From an uncultured Coriobacteriaceae bacterium (GTDB taxonomy: Bacteria; Actinomycetota; Coriobacteriia; Coriobacteriales; Atopobiaceae): a DNA stretch of 64,000 bases. Where the stretch lies: assembly GCA_902791035.1 (NCBI GenBank), contig CADAUA010000009.1, positions 123,863-187,862 on the forward strand, given 5' to 3'. The position numbers were made by a program, and so were the translations under genes. The number at the start of each line of letters is the position of its first letter. Within the stretch, counting starts at the first letter, position 1. The notes under the pieces were generated by a model that had not been told where the DNA came from, made no database searches, and saw nothing but the letters and a program-made list of their open reading frames with translations. This document shows positions 20,941-29,239 of the stretch, one piece after another.

Positions 20941-23517
20941 TTATGCCATCTGGGCCTTGTATCCGGCCTTCTCCACGGCCTCCACGAGGGCCGCGTCCTT
21001 AACGAGCAGGCCCGCGTCCAGCTCGGCCTTGCCATCCGCCAGCGAGACCTGCACGTTCTTTACGCCGCGCACGCCCTCGAGCGCCTCGGTCACGTGGGCC
21101 ACGCAGTGCTCGCACATCATCCCGTCGACCTTGAGCGTCTTGTGTGCCATTTCCGTATCCTCTCCCTCGGCCTCCGCAGAGGCATCGTCCACAGCATTAT
21201 TCACCTTCGGGCCATCGGTGGCCTCGGCCAGCCTGCCGCTGGGCTTCCAGGTACGCAGGCGCAGGGCGTTCGTGACCACGAAGACCGACGAGAAGCCCAT
21301 CGCCGCCGCGCCGATCATGGGGTTGAGCGTGATCCCCCAAGGGGCCAGCACGCCCATGGCCACGGGGATGCAGATCGTGTTGTAGAAGAGCGCCCAGAAG
21401 AGGTTCTGGCGGATGTTGCGCATCGTGGCACGCGAGAGTTCGATGGCCGTGGCCACGTCCGCTGGGTCCGACTTCATGAGCACCACGTCCGCCGACGATA
21501 TGGCCACGTCGGTGCCCGCCCCGATGGCGATGCCCACGTCCGCACGCGCCAGGGCGGGTGCGTCGTTGATGCCGTCGCCCACCATGGCCACCTTGAGGCC
21601 CTCGGCCTGGAGGGCGGCGACCTTCTGCTCCTTCTGGTCGGGCAGGACGCCGGCGATGACCTCGTCCACACCCACCTGGGTCGCCACGGCGCGCGCCGTG
21701 CGCTCCTGGTCGCCCGTGAGGAGGATGGTGCGCACCCCCATCTGGCGCAGACGCGCCACGGCCTGGGCGCTCGTGGGCTTTACCACGTCCGCCACAGCCA
21801 GGAGCCCGAGTGCGCGGCCGTCCTCGGCAAAGAAGAGCGGGGTTCCAGCAGCATCTGCCACGGCATCCGCCTGCGCGGCTAGGACCGAGACGTCCACGCC
21901 CTCGGTCTCCATCAGACGTGCGTTGCCGGCCGCCACACGCACCCCATCGAGCGTTCCCGTGAGGCCACCGCCCGCCACCTGGTAGAAGTCCTCCACGTCC
22001 GCGACCGCTACGTCCCTCTCGTCCGCATAGTCCACCACTGCCTGGGCCAGCGGGTGCTCGCTCTTGCGTTCGAGCGCCGCAGCCACACGCAGGAGCTCGT
22101 CCTCGCTAGCCTTGGGGGCGGCCGTCACGCCGGTCACGCGGGGCCTGCCCTCGGTCACGGTACCGGTCTTGTCCATCACGACGCAGCCGAGTGAGCCCGC
22201 GGTCTCGAGTGAGGTTGCATCCTTGATGAGTATGCCGTTGGCGGCACCACGGCCGGTGCCCACCATGACAGCGGTGGGCGTGGCAAGCCCCAAGGCGCAG
22301 GGACAGGAGATCACGAGCACGCTGATGGCATGCGTGAGCGCCGTGGCCACGTCCCCGGGCAGGAAGACCGCGACCCAGCCCACAAAGGTGACGGCCGCCA
22401 CGGCAAGCACGGCGGGCACGAACCAGCCGGCGATCCGGTCGGCCTGACGCTCGATCGGAGCCTTGGAGCTCGTGGCCTCGTCCACCAGGCGGATGATGCC
22501 CGCAAGGGTGGTGTCGTCGCCCACAGCGGTGGCCTCCATGGCAAACCAGCCCCGAGTCGACACGGTGGCGCCCGTCACGTGGTCGCCCACGCCCTTCTCC
22601 GCAGGCACCGGCTCGCCCGTGATGGCAGACTCGTCGATGGCGGCTGAGCCCTCGACCACGACGCCGTCCACGGGCACGGACTCGCCGGCGCGCACGACCA
22701 CACGCTCCCCCACGCGCACCTCCTCGGTGGGCACGCGAACCTCCTGGCCGTCGCGCACCACGGTGGCAGTCTTGGGCGCGAGGTCCATGAGGGCCGCGAT
22801 GGCATCGGTCGTCTTGCCCTTGGCACGGGCCTCAAAGAACTTGCCCAGCGTGATGAGGGTCAAGATCATGCCCGCGGAATCGAAGTAGAGCGAGTGGAAG
22901 TAGCCGTGGGCTGCCATGACATCGCCCGCACCCAGCGCAAAGGCCATGGCATAGAGCATGACGATGCTCCACACGAGCGAGGCGCCCGAGCCGATTGCGA
23001 TCAGCGAGTCCATGTTTGGCGCGCGGTGCCAGAGCGTTCGCAGACCGGAGGCGAAGATGCCACGGTTGACGAAGATGATGGGCAGGCAGAGCAGGAGCTG
23101 CGTGAGTGCCGCAGCCATCATGCCCTCCATACTCGCGAGGGCCGGAAGCTGCGGCCAGCCAAACATTGGCCCCATGGCCAGGTAGAAGAGGGGTATGGAG
23201 AAGATCGCGGAGATGACCAGCCGCTGTCGGCGCTCTTCTATGTCGCGTTGGGCGGCATCGCCCACGCCGGCCTCCTCGGTCTTGGTCGCGCCCCCAGCAG
23301 TCGGCGCCGTGCGCGGCGTGGCACCATAGCCGGCATCCTTGACCGCCCTGCAGATGGCCTGGACCGTGGCCGGGCTGCCGTCGTACTCGACCTCCATCGA
23401 GTTCTTGAGCAGGTTCACGTTGGCCTCGGTCACGCCGGCAGTGGCGCCGGCCGCCTTCTCCACATGGGCCGCGCATGATGCGCAGCTCATGCCCGTTATG
23501 TCGAACGTCTCCCTCAT
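20941..23517 (-). CDS. copA: Copper-exporting P1B-type ATPase with N- and C-terminal HMA domains
   Basis: 858 residues. N-terminal heavy-metal domain with GMSCASC (residues 9-15), eight membrane helices, the transport motif SCPCALGLATP, phosphorylation site DKTGT, SEHPLAQ (HP motif), MVGDGINDAPAL, and an unusual C-terminal extension carrying a second heavy-metal domain (GMMCEHC, about 70 residues from the end). It pumps Cu(I) out of the cytoplasm. AAGGAAG precedes the ATG. A CsoR-type operator lies at 23541-23555 and csoR is the gene just upstream. The C-terminal domain begins with MAHKTLKVDG after a good internal ribosome site, see the entry at 21148. Confidence 0.96.
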   Translation of the reverse strand: MRETFDITGMSCASCAAHVEKAAGATAGVTEANVNLLKNSMEVEYDGSPATVQAICRAVKDAGYGATPRTAPTAGGATKTEEAGVGDAAQRDIEERRQRLVISAIFSIPLFYLAMGPMFGWPQLPALASMEGMMAAALTQLLLCLPIIFVNRGIFASGLRTLWHRAPNMDSLIAIGSGASLVWSIVMLYAMAFALGAGDVMAAHGYFHSLYFDSAGMILTLITLGKFFEARAKGKTTDAIAALMDLAPKTATVVRDGQEVRVPTEEVRVGERVVVRAGESVPVDGVVVEGSAAIDESAITGEPVPAEKGVGDHVTGATVSTRGWFAMEATAVGDDTTLAGIIRLVDEATSSKAPIERQADRIAGWFVPAVLAVAAVTFVGWVAVFLPGDVATALTHAISVLVISCPCALGLATPTAVMVGTGRGAANGILIKDATSLETAGSLGCVVMDKTGTVTEGRPRVTGVTAAPKASEDELLRVAAALERKSEHPLAQAVVDYADERDVAVADVEDFYQVAGGGLTGTLDGVRVAAGNARLMETEGVDVSVLAAQADAVADAAGTPLFFAEDGRALGLLAVADVVKPTSAQAVARLRQMGVRTILLTGDQERTARAVATQVGVDEVIAGVLPDQKEQKVAALQAEGLKVAMVGDGINDAPALARADVGIAIGAGTDVAISSADVVLMKSDPADVATAIELSRATMRNIRQNLFWALFYNTICIPVAMGVLAPWGITLNPMIGAAAMGFSSVFVVTNALRLRTWKPSGRLAEATDGPKVNNAVDDASAEAEGEDTEMAHKTLKVDGMMCEHCVAHVTEALEGVRGVKNVQVSLADGKAELDAGLLVKDAALVEAVEKAGYKAQMA
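21148..21166 (-). promoter_or_regulatory. Internal ribosome site and ATG inside copA, possible CopZ start
   Basis: On the minus strand GAGAGG (21159-21164), 8 bases, then ATG at 21150. Translation from here would give a 69-residue protein, a complete CopZ-like metallochaperone with GMMCEHC, ending at the copA stop (20941). Whether it is used is an inference. Confidence 0.5.
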
Positions 23518-23540
23518 CGGAAACTTCCTTTCCGCTTGGA

Positions 23541-23555
23541 TGCCCCTGTGGGGTA
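23541..23555. promoter_or_regulatory. CsoR-type operator upstream of copA
   Basis: TGCCCCTGTGGGGTA, a near-perfect palindrome, 24 bp before the copA start in the csoR-copA gap. It matches the TACCCC-n3-GGGGTA pattern of CsoR operators and the two sites upstream of csoR. Confidence 0.75.
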
Positions 23556-23595
23556 TGCAACAAACAAGATCAGGCGCTTGAGACGCCCCAGCCGG

Positions 23596-23934
23596 CTACA
23601 TGAACTTCTTGAAGAGGCGCATGACCTCGTCGACCACCTCGGTGTCGCCCGCCTGGATCTGCTCGACCACACAGGTCTCCAGATGGTCCTGCATGACCTC
23701 GCGGCTGATAGCCTTTACCGCGGACTCCACGGCCGCCAGCTGGGTGAGCACGTCCCCGCAGTAGCGATCCTCCTCGACCATGGCCTTGATGCCGTTGAGC
23801 TGGCCGATCGTCCGATTGATGCGACACGACACATCGTGCTTGAGCTCAGCAGAGCGCGGCGTGGCCTTGTGGTGGCAGGCCGGGCAAGCGGCAGCTGCGC
23901 CCGTGGTCCTCTGCGTCAGGTCGTCCATTGCCAT
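23596..23934 (-). CDS. csoR: Copper-sensing repressor CsoR
   Basis: 112 residues, all helical, of the CsoR/RcnR (DUF156) family. The Cu(I) ligands expected in CsoR are present: Cys in RYCGDV, then His and Cys in DHLETCV. The N-terminal 25 residues add a CPACHH pair of cysteines and histidines outside the core, which could affect metal binding. Apo-CsoR binds GC-rich palindromes and represses copper efflux; Cu(I) releases it. It lies 78 bp upstream of copA on the same strand with operators before both genes, so it is autoregulated. Confidence 0.92.
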   Translation of the reverse strand: MAMDDLTQRTTGAAAACPACHHKATPRSAELKHDVSCRINRTIGQLNGIKAMVEEDRYCGDVLTQLAAVESAVKAISREVMQDHLETCVVEQIQAGDTEVVDEVMRLFKKFM

Positions 23935-23946
23935 TTCCTCTCGCCA

Positions 23947-24006
23947 TGCCCCTAGGGGGTATCTTTAAGCTATATCGAGTGTATACCCCTACTGGGTACC
24001 AGTCAA
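23947..24006 (-). promoter_or_regulatory. csoR promoter with two CsoR operators
   Basis: On the minus strand TTGACT (24001-24006), a 17-base spacer and TACACT (23978-23983) form a promoter. TACCCCTACTGGGTA (23984-23998) lies inside the spacer and TGCCCCTAGGGGGTA (23947-23961) just downstream, 13 bp before the csoR ATG. Both match the copA operator, which predicts promoter occlusion by apo-CsoR. Confidence 0.75.
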
Positions 24007-24054
24007 GTCAGCCCGAACGGCATCTAGCGGCATGAAAGAGCCTGGGCCCATCCT

Positions 24055-25332
24055 CTACTCGCCCTGCTCAGGAGCCACCGAGCCCCCACCGCCGCCTTGC
24101 AGCAGGGCCTTCATCGTCGGGTTGCGGTAGGTGAGCTTTCGGATGGTCAGGTCGTCGGCACGCTTGTTGGCCTTGCCCAGGTAGTCCTCGCTGGCCACGA
24201 GGTTGGCCCGCACCTTCTGGAGGGTGGCGATGGTCTTGTCAATCTCCTCGATGGCCGCATCGAACTTCTTGCCGGCAAGCTCCACATTGCGTCCGAACTG
24301 GGTCTTGAAGGTCTCGAGCTTCTCCTCGAAGTTGGTCACGTCGATGTTCTGCTGGCGCATCTGGGCAAGCTCGCGGCGCGCCTCGAGGGAGTTGCGGGCG
24401 GCGTTGCGCAGGATCGTGATCATTGGGATGAAGAACTGCGGGCGGATCACATACATCTTCTGATATTCCCAGGACACGTCCACGATCCCCTGGTTGTAGA
24501 GTTCGCTCTCGGGCTCCAGGGTGGAGACCAGCACCGCGTACTCGCAGCCCTTCTTCCGCCGGTCGGCATCGAGCTTGCGGAGGTGGTCGGCGTTTCGCTT
24601 GTGGTGAGAGGCAGTCTCCTCCTCGTTCTTCATCTCGAACATGATGGAGAGGAGCTCCACGCCGTCGTCCGTGGTTTCCCGGTAGATGTAGTCGCCCTTG
24701 GTGGCCCGGCCGTCCTCCCCCTCGACGTTCTCCGTGTCCTTGTGGAAGTCGACACCCTGGAAGGCGGTGGCCCGCAGCTTGTTGAACTCGTTCTCGCAGT
24801 GCTGCTCCAGGCTCTCGCCCACGAGCTTGGTGTTGAGCCTGGCCCGCTGCTCGCGCAGGCGCTCGATCTCGTCGTCCCTGTCGCGGATGGTCTGCTCCCG
24901 GGAGGCCAGCTTGCGGTCGAGCTCCAGCGTGGCGTCACTCACCGCGAGGCGCTTCTCGGTCTGGAAGGCCTGGGACTGCGCCTTGGCCTGCGCCTCGAGC
25001 TCCGCGATACGGCGGTCGCGGTCCGCGACGTCGCGCGACATCCGCTCCCTCTCCTCGGAGCGCGCCACCGCCACCGCATCCTGCGACTGCCTGACCTGCG
25101 CCTTGAGCTCCGCGATCTGTGCCTCGAGGCGAGAGATCCTGCTCGTGGCCTCGGAGACAGCCTTCGCGCGCTCCGCCTCCAGTGCCTGAGCCTGGAGGCG
25201 TTCGAGCTGGTTCCTCTGAGCCCTGATCTGCCGCTCGAACTCCTCGTCGCGCACCTGGCGCACGATCTTCGCGTAGTCCGACTCGTCGACCTGAAATACC
25301 TCCCCGCAGTGCGGACACCTGATCTCTGCCAT
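24055..25332 (-). CDS. DUF2130 family protein with long coiled coil
   Basis: 425 residues. It begins with a small CPHCGEVFQV zinc-ribbon-like element (one CxxC pair), followed by a charged coiled coil (about residues 30-190). The DUF2130 domain follows (KLVGESLEQHCENEFNKLRATAF, GDYIYRE, MFEMKNEEETASHHKRNADHLRKLDADR), a nuclease-like fold. The C-terminus ends in a Gly-rich tail. GGAGG sits 8 bases before the ATG at 25332; the frame is open to 25575, but that part runs into repeat array C. DUF2130 proteins have no established role. Array C lies upstream. Confidence 0.85.
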   Translation of the reverse strand: MAEIRCPHCGEVFQVDESDYAKIVRQVRDEEFERQIRAQRNQLERLQAQALEAERAKAVSEATSRISRLEAQIAELKAQVRQSQDAVAVARSEERERMSRDVADRDRRIAELEAQAKAQSQAFQTEKRLAVSDATLELDRKLASREQTIRDRDDEIERLREQRARLNTKLVGESLEQHCENEFNKLRATAFQGVDFHKDTENVEGEDGRATKGDYIYRETTDDGVELLSIMFEMKNEEETASHHKRNADHLRKLDADRRKKGCEYAVLVSTLEPESELYNQGIVDVSWEYQKMYVIRPQFFIPMITILRNAARNSLEARRELAQMRQQNIDVTNFEEKLETFKTQFGRNVELAGKKFDAAIEEIDKTIATLQKVRANLVASEDYLGKANKRADDLTIRKLTYRNPTMKALLQGGGGGSVAPEQGE

Positions 25333-25449
25333 GTGGAAAGCCTCCGTCCTGACGCCGGCGCGCCAATATCTCGTCCCCTCTACGGTACCCAGAAACCGGA
25401 CATGAATGTGCGCCACCCCTCCAAGAGCCAAGTTCGCACGACCACCCCG

Positions 25450-25752
25450 TCGAGTAGGCAACCGCCCGATGGCGACCCCGAGAGACCCAGACGCCAGGGC
25501 TGTCGAGTAGGCGGGTTTCTGTCGTCGCGATTCCCCCATTTCGACCCGACGCACGAGCGAAGCGAGCGATTCCATCCGAAACCGCCGTCGAGTAGGTCGC
25601 CACCGGTTCGCGTCATTGCGGCCCCCGACCTACTCGACGCGCGTCCGCGGCGCACCGGGAACTGGACCCACCTACTCGAGCGCACCCCCGACAGAACACG
25701 TCGCGCAAGGCACCAAGCCGGAGGCAGCCGACTGGGAGAGTTGCCTACTCGA
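25450..25752. repeat. TCGAGTAGG array C (6 sites)
   Basis: Forward sites start at 25450, 25503 and 25588; reverse sites at 25629, 25671 and 25744. Intervals are 53, 85, 41, 42 and 73 bp, that is 5, 8, 4, 4 and 7 turns of 10.5 bp. It occupies the 565-bp gap between htrA (stop 25898) and the DUF2130 start (25332). I see no gene in this gap. Confidence 0.9.
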
Positions 25753-25897
25753 GCGCTTCGCCGTCCGTTCATGTCGCAGCGGCATCTCCAAAGAGCTCCA
25801 AGCAACGCTTATGGCCGCTGACGAGCACGAAGAATAGGGGCGCCGAGGTCGCAAAGACCTCGGTGCCCCGTCGGTGTGGCTCCTATGTCGCCTTGAG

Positions 25898-27322
25898 CTA
25901 GTTCAGGCTGGTTCCGTTGCTGCGGTTGCGCATGTTCTCGTACCACTGCTGGAAGTCCTGCACCTGGTCGTTCGAGTCGTTGTTGCCGTTCAACGTCGTC
26001 TGGCTGTTCTGCAACGCCTCGTCGGACCCGATCGTCACCTGGAAGGTCTTCTCCTCGTCGCCCCGCATGACGGTCACCGTGACGGTGTCACCGATCTCGT
26101 GGGAGCGCACGGCGAGGACCATGCCGTCGGCCGAGGTGATCTCGTCGTCATCCATGGCAACCACGATGTCGCCCGCCTCAAGACCAGCCTCCGCAGCCGG
26201 GCTGTCGTCCATGACCTGCACCACATAGGCACCCTGGTTCACCGAGAGGTGGTTGCGCTGCGCGTTGTAGGCGTTGACGGTCTTCATGGTGAGGCCGATG
26301 TAGGCGTGCGTCACGGGCTCACCGGCAATGATCTTGTTTGCCACCTGGATCGCGTAGTTGCCGGGGATGGCGAAGCCGATGCCCGCGAACGACTCGGTAT
26401 CCGACGAGTAGAGCGTGCAGATGCCCACGAGCTTGCCCTCGGAGTCCACGAGCGCGCCACCGGAGTTGCCGGGGTTGATGGACGCGTCCACCTGGATGAG
26501 GTTGGTGTAGATGGTCTCGCCCGAGCTCGACTCCATCAGCTCGTTGCGATAGAGGGCGCTCACGATGCCGCTGCTCACCGACTGCTCGAGACCGAAGGGG
26601 CTGCCGACCGACATGACCCAGCTGCCCACCTTGAGCTGGGAGGAGTCCCCCACCTCGATCGGGGTCACCGTGTCGCCGTCGAGCTCGGCCTTGATCACGG
26701 CAAGGTCGGACGAGCTATCGGTGCCCACGACGGTCGCGTCATAGCTCTTGCCCTCGATCGTGACCGTGATCGACTCCGCGCCGTTGACCACGTGGTAGTT
26801 CGTGACTATGTTGCCGTCCGTGTCGAGAATCACACCCGAGCCCGAGCCAGAGCCGTCGGAATAGGTGCAGTACACGGAGACGACGGACGGGAGCGCCTTC
26901 GCGGCGGCAGCCTGGGCAACCGTGGCATCCTCGGTGTCGGCGTTGATTGTAATCTGCTGCGTCGTGCCGGTCGATGTCGCGCTGCCCGAAGACTTGCCGC
27001 CGAGCACCCCGAAGCCCATGAGCGCGACCACGAGCGCAGCCGCACCTACCACGCCGCCAAGAAGCCCCATCAGGAACTGTCGGCCACCCTTTGCGCCCTT
27101 ACCTTTCCTGGGTCCCGGCTCGGGAGTCGGCTGGGGCGCGGCTTGCGGCACCTCCTGCGTGGCCCCAACGTACGTGCCGTCGACCGGAGCCTCACGAACA
27201 CGCGTGGGATCCTGGCCTTGCGCCGGATCCTGGACCTGCGTTGGCTGTTGGCTCTGCGTCGGCTGCTGGTCGAACTCCATGCCGTCCGGCGCCTGCGGCA
27301 TGCCGTTCGGATAGTTGTCCAT
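25898..27322 (-). CDS. HtrA/DegP-like membrane-anchored serine protease
   Basis: 474 residues: a Gln/Pro-rich cytoplasmic tail (1-90), one membrane helix (about 105-128), a trypsin-like domain and a C-terminal PDZ domain (about 350-450). The catalytic triad is visible as His in VTNYHVVNG, Asp in SSSDLAVIKAEL and Ser in NPGNSGGALV. HtrA proteases degrade misfolded exported proteins. The start at 27322 is supported by GAGAGG 5 bases upstream; the frame extends to 27442 without a ribosome site. A GC-rich hairpin lies in its 5' leader. Confidence 0.93.
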   Translation of the reverse strand: MDNYPNGMPQAPDGMEFDQQPTQSQQPTQVQDPAQGQDPTRVREAPVDGTYVGATQEVPQAAPQPTPEPGPRKGKGAKGGRQFLMGLLGGVVGAAALVVALMGFGVLGGKSSGSATSTGTTQQITINADTEDATVAQAAAAKALPSVVSVYCTYSDGSGSGSGVILDTDGNIVTNYHVVNGAESITVTIEGKSYDATVVGTDSSSDLAVIKAELDGDTVTPIEVGDSSQLKVGSWVMSVGSPFGLEQSVSSGIVSALYRNELMESSSGETIYTNLIQVDASINPGNSGGALVDSEGKLVGICTLYSSDTESFAGIGFAIPGNYAIQVANKIIAGEPVTHAYIGLTMKTVNAYNAQRNHLSVNQGAYVVQVMDDSPAAEAGLEAGDIVVAMDDDEITSADGMVLAVRSHEIGDTVTVTVMRGDEEKTFQVTIGSDEALQNSQTTLNGNNDSNDQVQDFQQWYENMRNRSNGTSLN

Positions 27323-27402
27323 CGTTGCCTCTCTCACGAGTCCCCGCCCGGAACGCCTCCGGGCTCCTTTTACGTTGTGAACTGTACCCGCGCACGCACA
27401 AC

Positions 27403-27435
27403 AAAAACGCGCGCGTGGCACATCACCACGCACGC
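27403..27435 (-). terminator. Terminator after the GlnR-like regulator
   Basis: Minus-strand GCGTGG, loop, CCACGC followed by GCGCG and a run of five T (27403-27407). It lies about 50 bp downstream of the regulator's stop. Confidence 0.65.
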
Positions 27436-27485
27436 GAGACAAGGTTTTGCGTTAGCTGAAAGCCCGTCCGGCACGAGCCCTTTGC

Positions 27486-28160
27486 CTAGATCCGGAACAG
27501 GTAGCCCACTCCGCGAATCGTGACGATGTGGGCAGCCACCTGCGGGCCCACCTTGGAACGCACGCGACGGATGTGCACGTCCACGGTGCGCGTGCCGCCG
27601 CAGTACTCGAATCCCCACACGCGGTGCAGCAGGGTCTCGCGCGAGTAGGCACGGGACGGGTGCGTGGCCAAGAAGGACAGAAGCGAGTACTCCATGAGGG
27701 TGAGGTCAACGGGCTTCTCGTCGATGTAGACCTGATAGGTGGCCAGGTTGATCGTCATGTTGTCGACGGTGACGATGTCCGCCGGGGCTGACTCCTCGCC
27801 GGGCCAGAGTAGAAGCGAGCAGCGAACCTCGAGCTCCGCCTCACCGGCGTTGGAGAGGATAAAGTCGTTCTTGCCCTGCATGGGCATGTGCAGCGTAGCC
27901 AGCTTGTCCGGGTCCTGCACGAGGAGCTCCGGAATGAAGCCGTTCTCCGCCACGAAGGAATCAACGGCGTTCAGCGTGTCCTGGCTCATACCAGCAGAGT
28001 CCAGAATCACGAGGTCAAACTCGTGTCCGGACGAAACCGCCTGCGAGAAGGTCTCCTCGTTGGCCAGCGCGATCGAGACGTCCATCGCATGCGAGAGCTG
28101 CCGCATGCGCTCATGCAGCCTAGTGGTCGCCGATACAAGCAGGATGTTCTTGTGGTGCAC
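27486..28160 (-). CDS. GlnR-like orphan OmpR-family response regulator
   Basis: About 225 residues. The C-terminal winged helix (YSLLSFLATHPSRAYSRETLLHRVWGFEYCGGTRTVDVHIRRVRSKVG) closely resembles actinobacterial GlnR, especially the GGTRTVDVH segment. The receiver keeps an Asp in VILDSAG but lacks the N-terminal acidic pair and the conserved Lys, so it is an atypical, probably phosphorylation-independent receiver as in GlnR. No kinase gene is near. The ATG at 28166 has GGAGG directly against it; the GTG two codons on (28160) has proper spacing and is preferred. Control of nitrogen genes such as the neighbouring amino-acid importer and gltBD is an inference. Confidence 0.75.
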   Translation of the reverse strand: MHHKNILLVSATTRLHERMRQLSHAMDVSIALANEETFSQAVSSGHEFDLVILDSAGMSQDTLNAVDSFVAENGFIPELLVQDPDKLATLHMPMQGKNDFILSNAGEAELEVRCSLLLWPGEESAPADIVTVDNMTINLATYQVYIDEKPVDLTLMEYSLLSFLATHPSRAYSRETLLHRVWGFEYCGGTRTVDVHIRRVRSKVGPQVAAHIVTIRGVGYLFRI

Positions 28161-28261
28161 GCTCATCCTCCTCGTGCATTACGGAATGAATCTAATGTTA
28201 CTTCTATAATTCTGTTTCCATCGCACCTTAGCACATCAAAGCGCCGCCAACACACGACAAG

Positions 28262-28293
28262 GCGCCGCACACCGAAATCTCGATGTGCGGCGC
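28262..28293 (-). terminator. Terminator of the amino-acid ABC operon
   Basis: GCGCCGCACA, 12-base loop, TGTGCGGCGC: a perfect 10-bp stem about 90 bp after the ATPase stop and upstream of the regulator gene. On the minus strand it is followed by CTTGTCGTG, a weak U-tract. Confidence 0.65.
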
Positions 28294-28381
28294 ATTTCTT
28301 GCAACTGCCTTGTTACGCTGGGAAAACGTAACGCTGTTTGTTCAGTATTCTCTGACGCTTATGCCTCCCGGCCGCCTGCGC

Positions 28382-29236
28382 CTACTTGATGGAGCCCAGG
28401 AACTCCGCCGTGCGCTCGTTCTCCGGATGGTCGAAGACCTTGGCGGGCAGGCCCTGCTCCACCACGACACCGCCCTCCATGAAGACCACGCGGTCGGCCA
28501 CGTCGCGGGCGAAGCCCATCTCGTGCGTCACCACGATCATGGTCATGCCGGAGTTCTCGGCAAGGTCGCGCATGACGTCCAGGACGCCACGCACGAGCTC
28601 GGGGTCAAGCGCCGACGTGGGCTCGTCGAAGAGGATGATCTCCGGGTGCATGGCCACGGCGCGCGCGATGGCCACACGCTGCTGCTGGCCGCCGGAGAGC
28701 TGGGCCGGCTTAAAGTCCGCGCGGTCCGCCAGGCCGACCGCCTCCAGCTGCTTCATGGCCTCCGCCTCGGCCTCTGCCTTGTCCTTCTTGAGGACCTTGG
28801 TCTGGCCAATCATCACGTTCTCCTTGGCCGTGAGGTGCGGGAAGAGGTTGAAGGACTGGAAGACCATGCCCACGTCACGTCGGAGCTTGTTGACCTCCGA
28901 GCCGGAGGCGTGCGTAATCTCGTTGTCGTGTATCAGGATGTGGCCGGCCGAAGGGGTCTCGAGCAGGTTGATGCACCGGAGCATGGTGGACTTGCCCGAG
29001 CCGGAGGGGCCGAGCACGACCACGACCTCGCCCGGCCACACGTCAAGGTTGACGTCGCGCAGGACCTTGGTCTCGTCGAAGGACTTGTTCAGGTGCTCGA
29101 TGCGGACTATGGGGTGCTCGCCCTTGGTGAACGCATGGCTCGTGAGCCCCTGGTCGTGCGCAAACGCGATCTCTGCGGCCTTATTGGCATCCAGCGCGTC
29201 CGGGACCTCGATGACCTCATGTGACTTGCGTGCCAT
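28382..29236 (-). CDS. Polar amino-acid ABC transporter ATPase
   Basis: 284 residues. Walker [11 protein letters not shown]-loop [16 protein letters not shown], signature LSGGQQQR, Walker [15 protein letters not shown] and switch VTHEMGFAR are textbook for GlnQ/ArtP-type ATPases. A non-conserved N-terminal extension of about 40 residues precedes the usual [11 protein letters not shown] start. The gene begins three bases after the permease stop, so it is the last gene of the operon binding protein 2 - binding protein 1 - permease - ATPase. Glutamine or glutamate is a plausible substrate given the nitrogen-linked neighbours, but specificity cannot be read from the sequence. Confidence 0.93.
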   Translation of the reverse strand: MARKSHEVIEVPDALDANKAAEIAFAHDQGLTSHAFTKGEHPIVRIEHLNKSFDETKVLRDVNLDVWPGEVVVVLGPSGSGKSTMLRCINLLETPSAGHILIHDNEITHASGSEVNKLRRDVGMVFQSFNLFPHLTAKENVMIGQTKVLKKDKAEAEAEAMKQLEAVGLADRADFKPAQLSGGQQQRVAIARAVAMHPEIILFDEPTSALDPELVRGVLDVMRDLAENSGMTMIVVTHEMGFARDVADRVVFMEGGVVVEQGLPAKVFDHPENERTAEFLGSIK

Positions 29237-29239
29237 GAC

